This document shows positions 9,478-21,089 of a stretch of 48,020 nt of DNA, piece after piece. The notes under the pieces were generated by a model. The model saw only the letters and a list, made by a program, of their open reading frames with translations. It had not been told where the DNA came from and made no database searches. The DNA lies in NCBI GenBank assembly GCA_019915015.1, contig JAHBBC010000075.1:1-48020 (forward strand). The letters are read 5' to 3'. The first letter of the stretch is position 1; each line of letters starts with the position of its first letter. Position numbers and translations under genes: made by a program. Origin of the DNA: Auriscalpium vulgare. Lineage: Eukaryota; Basidiomycota; Agaricomycetes; Russulales; Auriscalpiaceae.

Positions 9478-11594
9478 ATGTCGGTCGCCCTGCTTGACGT
9501 CGCCCTTGCTTGGCATAGCGCTCTGGCTGCTCAAGTCTTTCTCTCGTCGATACCGACGTCCGGTCCTCTCCCCCATGGCCTAAAGGGGATTCCCTTGTTG
9601 TCGATCTCCTCGAACCTTCCGCTGAAGGAGCAATGGCGGACGTTTCGTTGACTGGGGCGTAATTTATGGTACGGTCACTTATGCCTACATCATTTCGAGA
9701 TCAGACTATCCTGGGTAGTCCTATCGTGCACTTGCGCGCCTCGAGCAGTCGTTCAAATCATTGTAAACTACGCGCACGTCGCGTGCCGACATGCTCGACC
9801 AAGAAGAGGTACAGTTACTCGGACCGACCGGTTTTCAGGATGGCATGAGAGCTGACAGGGTGGAGGATTCCTCTGGCATTCACCCGCTACGGCGGCGTTT
9901 CAAGGAGTACGCAGGTACCTTCATGGCCATGGATCGCGCTTCGCAATTTGAGAAGCTGAATGGTCTCTTCGAACCGAGACACAGGCTTTCCCCTCAAGCG
10001 CGTTCTCAAGAAGCGCAGAAGCAATTGCGGAGAACATACTCGAGTACGGGGCGCCCAGACCACAATGGCGCCCAACTCTCCACGTCATTGTATAATTTTA
10101 ATTTGTATTACCACAGCACTGCTGCGCTGTCATCTTACAGATGAAGTATGGTAACAAGCCAAGAAGACAAAGACGAACATTGTAGACCTTGTCGAAATCG
10201 CCTTCGTCAGTTCGCAGAGGTGTACAGAGCCAAATGCTTTCTCGTTGATTTGTTTCCATCCCTGTTTTCGTTTGCAACTCTTTTCCATGGCGTGCGCGCT
10301 ACGTCTGCCAACTGACTGCAGTGCAATACGTCCGATCTGGTTCCTCCCCCGGTGCTGCGTGGAAGAAAAGGCGAATACACTATGACACCTTGCAACAGAG
10401 GGCCGATGTCCCCCATTCAGTTGTCAGGAGCAATGGTGCCTCTTCAGCTTGTCTGTCAGCGGCCTCTACCCTGTGCTTTGCAAGTGGAAGGGTCCCGCCC
10501 GCGTCCTTGGTCTCGAACCTTCTGGATCGAACCAATACACCAGAGCAAGAGCGCAACATCAAATGGGCTTGCAGCCTCGATGTAATGGAGGTCGTAGTTT
10601 CGCCTGTGATTTTTCTCCGTCTGACACACCCGCACGGTCCATTGTAAGGTGAGCCGACACTGTGAGTTGATTGATGATAGTAGACCGCCAACTCCGGGCT
10701 TGATCTGTGCCTTCCAGACCGTCTCGGCGGATTTATTCGTTATTCTCGCACATGACTATACTTCCTATGTGCAGGCGTAAGGCGCACGAGGAGATCGATG
10801 CTGTCATCGTCAACCGACAGGCTTCGACCTTTGCTGACCGGGCTCATCTCCCCTACTTCGAAGCCCTTGTAGAGCGAGATCTCCGAGGGGCAACCGGACT
10901 CCACTTGGTGCGTCTGACTTCATCGAACTATGCGAACGTGGCTTCTGTGCGTCAGTCCTTCCTCACAGAGTCAGCAGAGACGCACGTTCACAATGATTCT
11001 TCATTCGAAGGATGCCATACGTTTTTTGACAATGTCAAGTGAGTTATGCCACAGCATCCCAGGATGCACGGAGCCTGAGTCCTCGTGCAGGGAATGCTGC
11101 ATGATCCGGACGTGTATCCTGATCCCTGGGCCTTCAAGCCGGAACGATTCATTCCCGCGAGGGGCCAACCGGCGAGTCAGGACCCCGGATCTGCTGCTTC
11201 GCGAGCTTCGGACCGCAGGTGCGTCACACTTCTATCGACGCCACAGCTGTCCACGTGAATCCTGGCGCCGCATAGGGATATGCCCTTGGTAAGTACCTGT
11301 GTCCAGCTGACATCGAAACCCGCTTACGCATTGGCACGCTTTTGTTCTCCTGGTAGGTCTCATCTCTCTGACGCACGTCTTGGGCGTCGGTGGCTATGTC
11401 CCTCGCCGTCTTTGACATACCGCGACAAGATTTTTGATGGAGTCCGGATCGTTCCTGAGCCACGGTATGAGGACAGCATCATCAGGTATGGTTTGCGAAT
11501 AGGCAAAAACCGATTTTGCTCTGGACCTGACGATGTTTTCAGCCACCCGTCTCCTTTCGATTGCAGCATCAGCCTCGGTCTGGTCGAGGACTGA
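9478..11594 (+). pseudogene. Cytochrome P450 (OrdA-like) pseudogene, full length but frameshifted
   Basis: The whole family layout is readable in order but scattered over frames. It starts with an N-terminal membrane anchor from ATG 9478, followed by PLPHGLKGIPLLS (about 9562-9600). Next come YSDRPVF (about 9816), PLRRRFKEYAG (about 9886), FPLKRVLKK (about 9984), PPASLVSNLLD and ERNIKWACSLD (10497-10580), and KAHEEIDAV with FADRAHLPYFEAL (10779-10868). The 3' part has DPDVYPDPWAFKPERF (11102-11150), a degraded heme loop RRIGICPW (about 11266) and a C-terminus SIISHPSPFDCSI across an intact-looking 57-nt intron to the stop at 11592. P450s are ER heme monooxygenases, and this clan oxidises small lipophilic compounds. 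Multiple frame changes, in-frame stops, loss of the K-helix Glu (ERDLR for KEVLR) and a broken Cys-heme signature make it non-functional as written. Confidence 0.9.
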
Positions 11595-11599
11595 AAGCT

Positions 11600-14500
11600 T
11601 TGATTCCTCTCGTGCTAATTGGGTTTCTCTACCATTCTCAATTCTACTGCATACTGCGCACACATTTCTCGAGCTACGGACACCACTCTTTTACTCACGT
11701 AATCTACTCAAGCACGAATCTGACTATATTGGGCAACTTGGGTGGGGTATGCTGTTTGACGACAAGCTATCATTCGACTTCCACCTGCTCGTGCCTATCT
11801 TATACTTAACCTCGGACACTCCCGATGGGAAGCAAGGTCAGGTCCCTAACTTGCTCCTGGTCTTAGTACAAATATTCCCGGAAAAACAGGCTATCTTCGT
11901 GCAACGACTGTCGCGTTGGGTTCTCAAACGGCGATCACGTGTTCGTCTTGGTTATCCTCGAACGCTTCCAATTAAGTCTAAGCAGACTCTAATGTGAAGT
12001 AGATTTCGATATCCGTCCATAATACCAAAGTGCGAATTGATGCCGTCGCGCAGCAATGCAATATTTACCCCTCACGGACGAGATGGATGAGCCCATTCTG
12101 TACCTCCTCGGCGCCTTCCCAGCAGATTCCTTCCCCAAGTGATCCGATCAACAGAACATTTTCAAGGTCATACCCGATTCCCCAATCCGGATCCGCTGGA
12201 TCGCATATATGATCTCATTCTCCCGTACCCGCCTCCCTACGCCTCAGCTCAGATTCTGCTCGAACTTCAGCCGGGCAACCCTCCTACACAATGATGCGTA
12301 ACTTCTCTGCGCCCACACGCGCTCGTCGTGATGGAGGACTTGTTTCTCCGCTCGCAGCGCAGGTTGCGGGCGGCGGCGCGGCAATCCCACGATGAGCCGA
12401 AACGCGGCGACGTCGTAGGAGAGGAGTGGCCTTGCGCGCGTGCATGTACTGCCGTGATCGATGTGGAACTCGGTCGTGACGCCATGCGGGGCTCCGAACA
12501 ATCACGGGCGACATAAGCGTGGTTCGAAAGTGGCAAGGGTATTCGGGGTGATCCAGCCGTCGAGGCCCCGGCATCGCAGAACCGCAACTTCCCATGCGAT
12601 GAGAGCGGTACAATATGTGTTGGGTGCGCGTGTGGGTGGAGTGAGGAAGAGAGGGTGTCGGCAGGGTATGGCTGCGGCTGCGGCCTCGGGGATGAAGGTC
12701 CGTGCGCCAGACTAGACGTACGCCCGCTTGGCTGTGGCGCACGCTTTGCTCGTGGACCGGAGGGCGACCGGGATCCCTACTCCGCGCTTGACGCACTTCT
12801 GGCCATCATGCCCGCTTGTGGAAGAGACTGAACGTGCTGTGAGGGGGACGTGGTTCGTGCCCACGTGACTGGCGCCGATGGCGTGCGAGGGCCCAACACC
12901 CGGGACTGGGAGGTCTGGAGGTGGGCGCTCCAGGGCAGATGAATCAGGGATTCGTGGGCCGGAAACCGGCTGGGACGCGAAAGCAAGGAATTCACAGGCG
13001 GGTATCAGGCGGATGGAGTCCTGCAGGAATATGATACATTCTTGTGTGCGAAGTATGAGCAGATGGTGGTAGATATGAGAGCGAGGGGAATGTGGCGGGG
13101 CGCATCGTCGGGCCCGCACTGGACTGCGAGGTGTCTTGAAGCATTGGGGGGAAGGGCCATACGTCTGCGCGTTGGAAGTCCTGACGATCCCGGCTCCTTG
13201 GGTTGAGTAGATTGGGTGCAGCGAGGATTAGGTGTCCACCCCACTCGCAGACAGATTTCTGGTGCGCAGTCCGCCGCGTCGAGACCGCGAATGGCGATGA
13301 GTCGATCGATAACACCCCGACGAGCGGCGCCTTCGTATCTTGCACGGCCCATGCCGGACAGTGAACACTCCGCAAAATTGAGACATCGGTGCTGGGCGGT
13401 AGGCCAATGGCGGTGCGGTGCTTGCGATGGGCGAGCTGGATTGTTCCTGATAGAAGCTCCGATTCCGAGGTCTGCTTGGTACAAAGAAGGCAGGCGCTGG
13501 CTGATGATGTCGGCGCGGATCCGTCAAGCGGAAAGACTTTGGTAGTACAGAGCATGACTAGACATTTCGCGCGAGGAACTGGCTCCGTGTGGGGTTGTTA
13601 CAACGACCACTTGAGGGATTTCGATCTGATGGAATGGGGTGAGACATGCTATGAGGAGTCCCAGCGAATACATCCGTACGTCACAACACGTGCAGCCTAT
13701 AGGAACCCGTTCGTAGGCAGGATGCAGGGCCGTCTGACGCGGGAAAGGAACTTCAATGGGCATGCAAGCACGGCATTATAGTCGCGCTGTGCGAAGGCGA
13801 GGGAAAGCAAGATCTCATTTGAGAATACAAGGCAATGCCAGATGTACAAGGGATGGATGCGATATCCGAATTTCGGCGTCTGAGACAAAGGCAAGTACAA
13901 TTCAAACTGCGCAACAATGATATGTTGACTTTTTATGATCGCTGATCCGGGAACGGAGTGCGAAGCGAACTGATCTCCTCGGTTCTTCATTATCGAGCAG
14001 GCGCGTTATACACAGGACTGCGACTGGCTTGACGCAGCGCGCGTGAACAGAGGGATATGACCGAGTCTGTTGTTAGCGGGAAGCTTTCTAATTACTACCG
14101 TAAATGCCATGGCGGGCGGCCGCTCTGAATGCCGATGCAAACTCTAGAGCTAAGTCACGTTCAGACAAGTTTGAGGAGGTAACTTACTACTCAGCGACCC
14201 GCCAGCGCTGTAGCCGCACAAGCTTCTTCTCAGCCTGGATGCCCGCGAGAGGTGATGAGACGACATAGGTGTGGAAGAACAGGAACAGACCTCGAGCGAC
14301 CGTCGAATCGGGCCGTTGCGTTCAGAGTCCTCCGTTGGCAGCACGTGGCAAGCATGGCATGTAGAACAAATTACTTGCCGCATTGCTGCGCTAGAGAATG
14401 CAGGGTGTTCTACAATACGATGCCAATGACACCGAACTTAGGCAAACTACGAACTACCAAGATGCCCTGGAACATCTGCCCTGCAAAAAAAGCTCGACGT

Positions 14501-16760
14501 GACTTGAATAGTTTCAACCCCCTAGTATAAGATTATTTGCGATTCGTAGCAAGAAAAGTCATCTGTGTAAACTGACAAGAATGAAAACAAAGATGAATCT
14601 TGTACGTCAATAAGAAAGATACAAGCCACTAGACTGCAACGAACTCTGTCAATCGTTGGAGTGGCGGTTTGTAGTCGATGATTCGGCCCATAGGCCAAGC
14701 CGCGACCCTCGCGCCTCGCTGCAGTCAAACAGAAGGCTTCTGTTGCTCATGTGTGCAGTATACGATCCAGCAGCGGAACAGCAACACCTACGCGAGCCGC
14801 GGCCGGTAGATCACAGGCTTCACGAAAGGCCGCCTCATCCCGCTCTCGACATGTACAACATGTTCCCACCTCCTCGACTGAGAGGATATTTGATGGCTTG
14901 ATACCGATTAATCAGATAGACAGGTTTTGGCGGCAGATCAGTGGGACTCATCTCGACGAGGAGATGCTGTATCCCTATCTCCTTGGTCTTTGAAGATTTG
15001 CCTTCGCAGCGGCATGTGGTAGAAAGGGTGGTAGTCGACGGCGGGCGCGGACGTGATTGCAGAAATAGCCCGTCTCGTTGAGCGCGGAATGTCCAAGACC
15101 TCTCCGCATCTGAGACCTGCTTCAAGTCCTCAGTCTCCAGCGCGCGCACTGTGTTGATTGTGGCCGGTAGCACTGTTCAGCATGTCGAATGTCATGTTCA
15201 ATCTGTGAGAGCTAGCATCCGCAAGGACCGGCGCAACTAGGGAGATGCGAACCACGCATAATCGCCACGATGTACACGAAAGATCGTCCTACGTCGTGTC
15301 GCGCAAGCATTCAGGCAGATGAAGCGACCTCGAGAGTGTCGAGCTGCGTGTCGATCGCCGTGTTTCGGGTCGAGGCGGAGCGCACTGACGACAGCAGCTG
15401 CGGACATAGCTCCCGCAGCTGGAAGCTTAGCTCTCGGTCCTGCTTCCATGCATGACACGTCTCGCGGCCGATTATAGCCCCTTGTCGATGCCGTCGACAA
15501 ATACCGCGTCACCAACTCTGAGCTTTCCCATGCGTAGCCTCGCATGCGTTCCTGGCAGCTTACGGCAGCGACCGGGTTGGAAGAGCCCAAAATCGTCTCC
15601 ATTGACCGCGGCTGTTCGTGACACGACAGCAGCATGGCGAGGTGTTCGTTTCGCTTGCGTTTCATCCATTCAGCAACATGCAGCGCAGCTTCTCGAGCAG
15701 CTACGGTCCCAGGCCGTCGTGGGCAGGTCGTCTTCGCGATCAGATGATTTGCCCTTGAAGCATGCAGCGATGGTACCCAGGAGAACGGTGCAGGTAAAAC
15801 ACATCGCAAGGCGAGGCATCGTCCGCAGAAGTCAACATAATGGGCAGAGCTGTCCTCTTTCGTCCTTCACTGTCTCGCGGCGTTCTCGGCCAGGCGCGCT
15901 ATCCGGCCGCTGGCGATGGAGTCTTCAGCTTAGGCTTGAGGCGTTTCCATGCTGCGCGACGTCAGCAATTTGAATGAACTCCGCGACTACCCACCTTGCT
16001 CGGTGAGGTCCCTTATCGCTGTTGACACCAGGAATATGAGTGAAGCGCACGGGTCGATGTCGGCTTTCTATCCAGCGGCCCACAAGACGGGAAGTAACCT
16101 AGCGAGCATCGTGTTAGTACTGTCGAGAGATGCAGCAGGCCCAACGCACTCTTCGCGTCGTCTTTGCTTGACGCGACTAATAGTCATTGTTGCGGCGGTT
16201 TGGCAGCTTCGTTCGCCCCTTTCTCTTAGCCTGCAGCATCCTAGATGCAGAAGTCAGAGTTGCCCCATCATGAGGAACATGTCCGCATGCCTCACACTCG
16301 TGTCCACAATATGGGAATCCGCTCCTTCCGGAAAGCCTTCACGCTTTCGCATCGGATTTGAACTCGGAGAGCTTGTCGTGCATATCCATCACATCCAGGC
16401 CGCAATAGACTTCTATGAAGAGTGCCCGTGCTCCCCTCCGCCAGCTGCGGCGGGCGTCCTGAGAAGGCGAATGCAATAGGCAGAGAGGATACGCCTATGT
16501 GTGGTAAGGGGGATGGTACCATGCTATAGGGTTCACGCCAGGACACTTGGACTTAAACTCGGCGCAAAGACAGGCTGCAGAGATGTCATCGTATCATAAG
16601 CCTCGCGCAATCAACGTACTTGTATTCATGCAACGCGTGCGACATACCCGACGCAGCGCAAAAATCGAACACGATTGATATTCTTGACACTGCTAACCTG
16701 ACTCACTCGCCAATAAGCGACTGTGACAAAGATACATGTCGCAAATACAAACAGACATAC
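11600..16760. other. Long stretch without a recognisable gene
   Basis: Many medium open frames exist on both strands, but none carries a motif I can name or a consistent codon pattern. The most protein-like patches are on the minus strand. One is about 13250-13410 (CSLSGMGRARYEGA, RRGVIDRLIAIRGLDAA), one is about 12440-12560 (ATFEPRLCRP then GVTTEFHIDHGS), one is about 15475-15560 (GKLRVGDAVFVDG) and one is about 16350-16430 (FIEVYCGLDVMDMHDKL). They are likely remains of one or more further decayed genes. Nothing else was seen. Confidence 0.3.
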
Positions 16761-16768
16761 CGGCGGGC

Positions 16769-17377
16769 CTAATAAATCCAGTTGCCCCACGCAGGTTTCA
16801 TAAGATCCTCCGTAGGGTCGGGCGCAGTGAGTCCTGGCGCCTGCTCTCGTGATGTCTTCCCAGGGTCCGCGGATTGCGCGACATAATCAGCTTGTCGCAG
16901 GTCCCTGCTTGTTCGCGCAATGCTCAGCAAGTCCGCAAGGCGGGAGGTACGAAAAAGCTGCAGCAGACCATTAAAGAAGCCGCGGGAATAGCATAAATTG
17001 GCAAATCGCTGCGACCCGAATAGAACTCAAGAGGCATTTGCCAGATATTCTGGAGACGCGCCCCTGTACCTTTCGCTCGGGCCCTGGCCTTTGAAGCGGC
17101 TTCGAGGTGCAAAGCGGCCTTTGGATTTCTTGGGGCTTCTACGTCCTTTGGAGTGTTGCTCTCCGTCTCTTGTCGCGGGCGTTGTCTGTGGCGCTGTCAG
17201 AGCCCGTCCGAGGTATGAAAGGTCACGTAACATTTCCATCAACTCCGAGTGTCGCTCTCCTCTGCGGGATCATCCTCGCTCTCCGACGATGGCAATGATG
17301 ATAGCCGGTTCTTCTAGCTCAGTGAGGTCTCCCTCCATGATGTCGTCTTCATCATCGTTAGGCGCTGCGACAGGCTG
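16769..17377 (-). pseudogene. Unassigned coding-like region, possibly the 3' part of a decayed gene
   Basis: On the minus strand a 67-codon open frame ends at the stop at 16769. It reads RFANLCYSRGFFNGLL, then LFRTSRLADLLSIARTSRDL, and closes PTEDLMKPAWGNWIY. Upstream, in another frame, are EMLRDLSYLGRALTAP and a basic RRSPKKSKGRFAPRSR block (about 17050-17235). Further up is an acidic DDEDDIMEGDLTELEEP stretch (about 17300-17370). Charge layout (acidic, then basic, then hydrophobic-helical tail) is protein-like. I know no family with this combination. It sits 0.4 kb downstream of the FRE relic on the same strand and could be another member of the decayed block. Confidence 0.4.
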
Positions 17378-17798
17378 ATCCTTGTGCAGTCCTTGGGGGC
17401 AGGCAGTTTCCCCCAGCTGGCGACGCGTCACCGACGCATTCTCGGTTGGATATGCAGTCGTCAGAAGGGGGAGGTGCTGGCCGGACGCAGAGTTGGACGC
17501 GTCCCTGTTTTTGAAGGAGGGGGGCGTGGTGCAAACAGACGGGAGCCAAGGTCACCGATGGCAATGCAGGGCGTTTCGTCGCGCCTTGACTCCGGCCGAG
17601 TCAACGCAGTCGGCTGATGGTGAGAGTATAACCTGCGAGAGAAACGCACGAGTGGGCCCGCCCTGTCGGCCCACGAGGCAACGGCGCTTACGGCTCCGAC
17701 TCGTCCACCGGCGACTCGGAGCGCGCCTCGACTGGCCTGACTCGGATATCCTCGCGTTACACTGGTACTGTAACATTATGCGCTCAATCAGCGCGTGG

Positions 17799-19480
17799 TC
17801 AATAAATGAAATGCTCCGTATGCAGTGCTATCCCGCCCATCCGACGCGAGTGCGTGGGCGCAAGGCCGCGACCGCGTTTTGCGCGCCTCGCGCGTCAGGC
17901 TCTCTGCGCCCGCTCGCACACACTGCAACGTCCGCCGCCCGCCTCGCCTCGCCCACTCCACGGCAGCCCGTCCACGCTGCCTCCCCACCTGTCGCGTCCG
18001 CCGCAGGGGCGCGAGCAGTGTCTTGAGCATCGCCTGGACGGAGGGGCGCTCGATCGTCACAACCAGTTGGATGGGCGGCAAAACCGCCTCGGGTTGCCAG
18101 GCATGTTTACGAAAGATGGAGACGTGCAGTCGAGCGACGACCCCCTGCGGCCGTTTTGCGCAATCTCCAGGAGCATGGGAGCGACCACTCCATGCAGCCT
18201 GGAGCACCAGTCAGAGCACGGTTGATGCAAAGAATGGCAGACATCAAGAAAGAGCGTATTGCCGTCACGCAACTCGATGCGGCCTCGTGCGCTCGCCATT
18301 CGGGCGGCCGAGCTTCACGCAGACGACCCACGCTTCCATCCCACAACCCAACGTGACGTCGCGCCGGCGCGCCGAACGAGGATCACACACTCCATACTCG
18401 CCAGGTCGAGGCGGCCCGCCATACGGCCCGTCCACATGACCTGCCACCGGGACGTCCGATTCGGCCCGATCAACTTCGCATCCAGCACACCTTCCGGCGC
18501 TCCTCCTCCGAGCGCGCATACGTATGCAAGTGCGTGTCCAGTCACCCCCGCACGCGGGCGCCCGGGGTGATGGTAGGCGACGAAAGGGCACGATGTCGCA
18601 GGCGGAGCGTTGGCAATCGTGAGGGGTGCGACTCGAAATACGCGCCTACCTCGAAGAAAACGCGCAGGCGCACGTGCTGGCCGGCCTACCCACCGCCGTC
18701 GCAGTCATGGACCCGTATTCTAATTTTTCAATCAAGGAGGCAGGCAACGAGGGAAGGGATAACTCAACAGAGTCATCTCCGCGGCGACCGCTGTGAGGGC
18801 TGCGTCTTTGATGCGCATTTCGGAGGAGGCGCTTAAAAAGTCCAGCCCCGTAGAACGCCAGCGGTGGGATAATCCCCGGTCAGCATATATCGTATGATAG
18901 CAGAATCAGTCACGAAGAAACGACACAAGAAAGCACGCTATATATTTCTGATGAGATTCATGGTCGTCTGGGGGGGGCCCAAAAGGGAGCGCGCACGACT
19001 TACTGGATGTAGAAGTAATCTGATGGAAAAACACCCGCACTGGCCGAGCGAGGCTTAGCACAATCACGCACAGCAACGCGAAGGCGGCAACGCCCGAACG
19101 TCTCCTCTGCTGCCCGAGGATGGGCAGACGTACTGTAGATGTTTGCGGATCCACAGCGCGCCGTTATTGACGGCACCGACGAAACATAACCCCGCCCGCC
19201 GGCGATGGACATAGTTTTGAGTTTCTCGTTAGCCGTTGCAGGCCCAGAGACGAGAGAGAGTAAGGAGTTCTTTGTGGCAAGAGGAAAACGCCAGGAAGCT
19301 GGGCAAGCGCGATAAATCCTGTTGGAGTGTCATTGGAAGTGAAGTCGGAGGAGGGGTAGATATACCCTGCACGGTTAGGGTTGTCCAGTAGAGGAGCCTT
19401 AGTGCGTCATACGAGCACCACGACAATATAGACAACTGAAATATAACTGGACAGCTTCCTATTAGCCCAGTCAACATACC
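17799..19480 (-). pseudogene. Ferric/cupric reductase (FRE, NOX-like flavocytochrome) pseudogene
   Basis: On the minus strand the family order is preserved but frame-broken. DNPNRAG is at about 19366-19390, followed by a 47-nt GTATAT..CAACAG intron and FIALAQLPGVFLL. Next are the heme-His block YVHRR (about 19200), LWIRKHLQY (19131-19158), LPILGQQ (about 19110), LCVIVLSLARPVRVFF (about 19020-19070) and FCYHTIYA (about 18880). The cytosolic part has AGQHVRLRVFFE (about 18670), the FAD motif HPLTIANAPP (about 18600-18640), the NADPH-side VDGPYGG (about 18410-18430) and ESLTREA (about 17890). It ends GGIALHTEHFIY at the stop at 17799. Active enzymes move electrons from NADPH through FAD and two hemes to extracellular Fe(III) or Cu(II). 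At least seven frame changes rule out function. The N-terminal part may reach about 19700 but is unclear. Confidence 0.9.
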
Positions 19481-20090
19481 AGTGGTAGGTCGAGGACCAA
19501 CCTTGGCCGCAGAGTCAGCCCGACCCTAATGGTGACCACAGCAGCAACGCTGGTCCCCATGCTAATCCACCGGCCATTAACTTCCTCCTCCTCGTCGGGC
19601 ACCTTCTTGCCGTCCCCCATGGACAACATACCGCCTCTGCCCAGATACGTCCTCCCGACGCCGAGGAGCTCCGGTGACTCTCTTCCTTGCTCTTCATTGC
19701 GCGCACTGTCGTGTAAGGGAGATACAATGGCAGCGCCTATGATGGAAGCCTATATTGCGGTGACTTGTGTTGCCATTTGGGATCCTCCACGTATGAGCTA
19801 GGTCCAGTATCACTGTAAATCAGAAATATCGCGGGTGTGAGCACTCTCCCAGGACGTACTCGTAGATCTGGAACTCTGGCGGAATAACAGGTGGATGCAC
19901 CAAAACCGTCCGACATGTGGGGCAAGCGTTATCTGCAAGAGCACGACTGGGGAGATGGGAGTGAAAGACCGGATTCGTCAAGGCGTATTGACCGTCCTAT
20001 TTGTGCGGGACAACAGACAATGAAAAAGTTTTTTTCACTGTTCCGACGGCTTTCCTGCGCTGGATACCACCAGTGTCCTACTCTGCTCCT
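19481..20090. other. Divergent intergenic region between FRE and CTR relics
   Basis: It separates two oppositely oriented metal-uptake relics, so it should once have held their promoters. On the minus strand about 19520-19690 is still protein-like (LGVGRTYLGRGG, an acidic DEEEEVNGRW, then a hydrophobic stretch) and may be the first exon of FRE. I saw no clear copper-response element, but exact searches were not possible. Confidence 0.35.
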
Positions 20091-20096
20091 ACCACC

Positions 20097-20782
20097 ATGG
20101 CCCTCATCTTCCACCCTCCTCGCCCTCTCGCTGCTCTCGTGTGCTCATGCTCATGACAACGGCATGGATATGGACATGGTTTGGGCCCCTGTCGCTCTCT
20201 ATGGGCAACATGCTCGCGTACCTCCACTTCAAAACGGGCGACAACCTCTGGTTTCATTAGGCTGGGTGCCCAAGAGCGCGGGGCGATGGTCGGCACGTGT
20301 CGAGGACTCTTTGGCTCGCGCATGGCTCGCGGGAGGGATGGTTGTCTCGATGCGTGCTGTCTGGGAGGCGCACTGGACAACAGGTGCGTGCTCTCTTACG
20401 CACCGTTGCCTTGTTCTCTTAACCAGGCGCCGACTCCCGGCTTGCCGAGCGCAGATCTTGCATCAACAGGCACAACACCAGTGCTCCCCGATTGCCATGC
20501 GCCCGGCGAAAGCCCGATCGAGGACGAGCGCGCTGCCGCCGTTCATCCGGCCCACGATATCCCCCGCGCATCATGCAGATTGCCATCTCGGCGCTTGCTT
20601 TTTGTTCATGCGGCCGTGATGTGTGTCCTTCCCTGCTCTCTGGGTATTCATTCGGTGGCTGATACTACTGTCACAATGCAGGACTCCAGGTTTCCTTTAT
20701 ACTCTCATTGTTGTTGGCCTTGGCGTAGGAGAAACCTTGTTCGGGCGATACAGCATCACATTTCGTCGCTGCATCAATCACA
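20097..20782 (+). pseudogene. CTR-family high-affinity copper transporter pseudogene
   Basis: The family layout is present in order. A start at ATG 20097 in good context is followed, in a shifted frame, by a hydrophobic leader (TLLALSLLSCAHA) and a His/Met copper-binding cluster DNGMDMDM (about 20155-20180). Then come MGNMLAYLHFKTGDNLWF (20201-20254), LGWVPKSAG (20257-20283) and VSMRAVWEAHW (about 20346-20378), the last typical of the segment after TM1. TM2 keeps a Met-x3-Met-like ATG..ATG spaced one base short (about 20609-20622). TM3 is PGFLYTLIVVGLGVGETLFGRY (read to 20752), with the GxxxG-type helix. CTR trimers import Cu(I) across the plasma or vacuolar membrane. At least five frame changes and an in-frame stop break it. 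Confidence 0.88.
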
Positions 20783-21089
20783 TTGATCATGGTTTCGTTC
20801 GTTCTTGTACGATGTGTTATGACCAGGGTCGAAGGCTACGGACGTGCGGTACGGGAATGCAGGTGTGTTTGACGATGTTTGTTCCTCGGCGTTCCCACTA
20901 CTAGGATGTCTTGCCTTATTATAAATGCAACTGGACGAAGTTGGAATTCCAATACTGCTTTACTATATCGCTCGTTCACGCCCGCCACGGTGCACCTATC
21001 GTCGACATGCTGTCTGGTACGAGAGCCTTGCCTGGGCTGAACCACTACACTGTCAGGATCTCGCTCCCACGAAGCCCCCCCGCGCACTA

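Noticed and set aside
12284..12796. Possible JmjC domain on the minus strand (TEFHIDHGS)
   Set aside because: The short motif resembles the metal-binding HxD of Jumonji proteins, but the residues around it and the following helix do not fit, and no second His was found.
15472..15669. Possible BAH-domain piece (KLRVGDAVFVDG)
   Set aside because: The match is a single beta-strand-like motif, and nothing else of the domain or a DNA methyltransferase was visible nearby.
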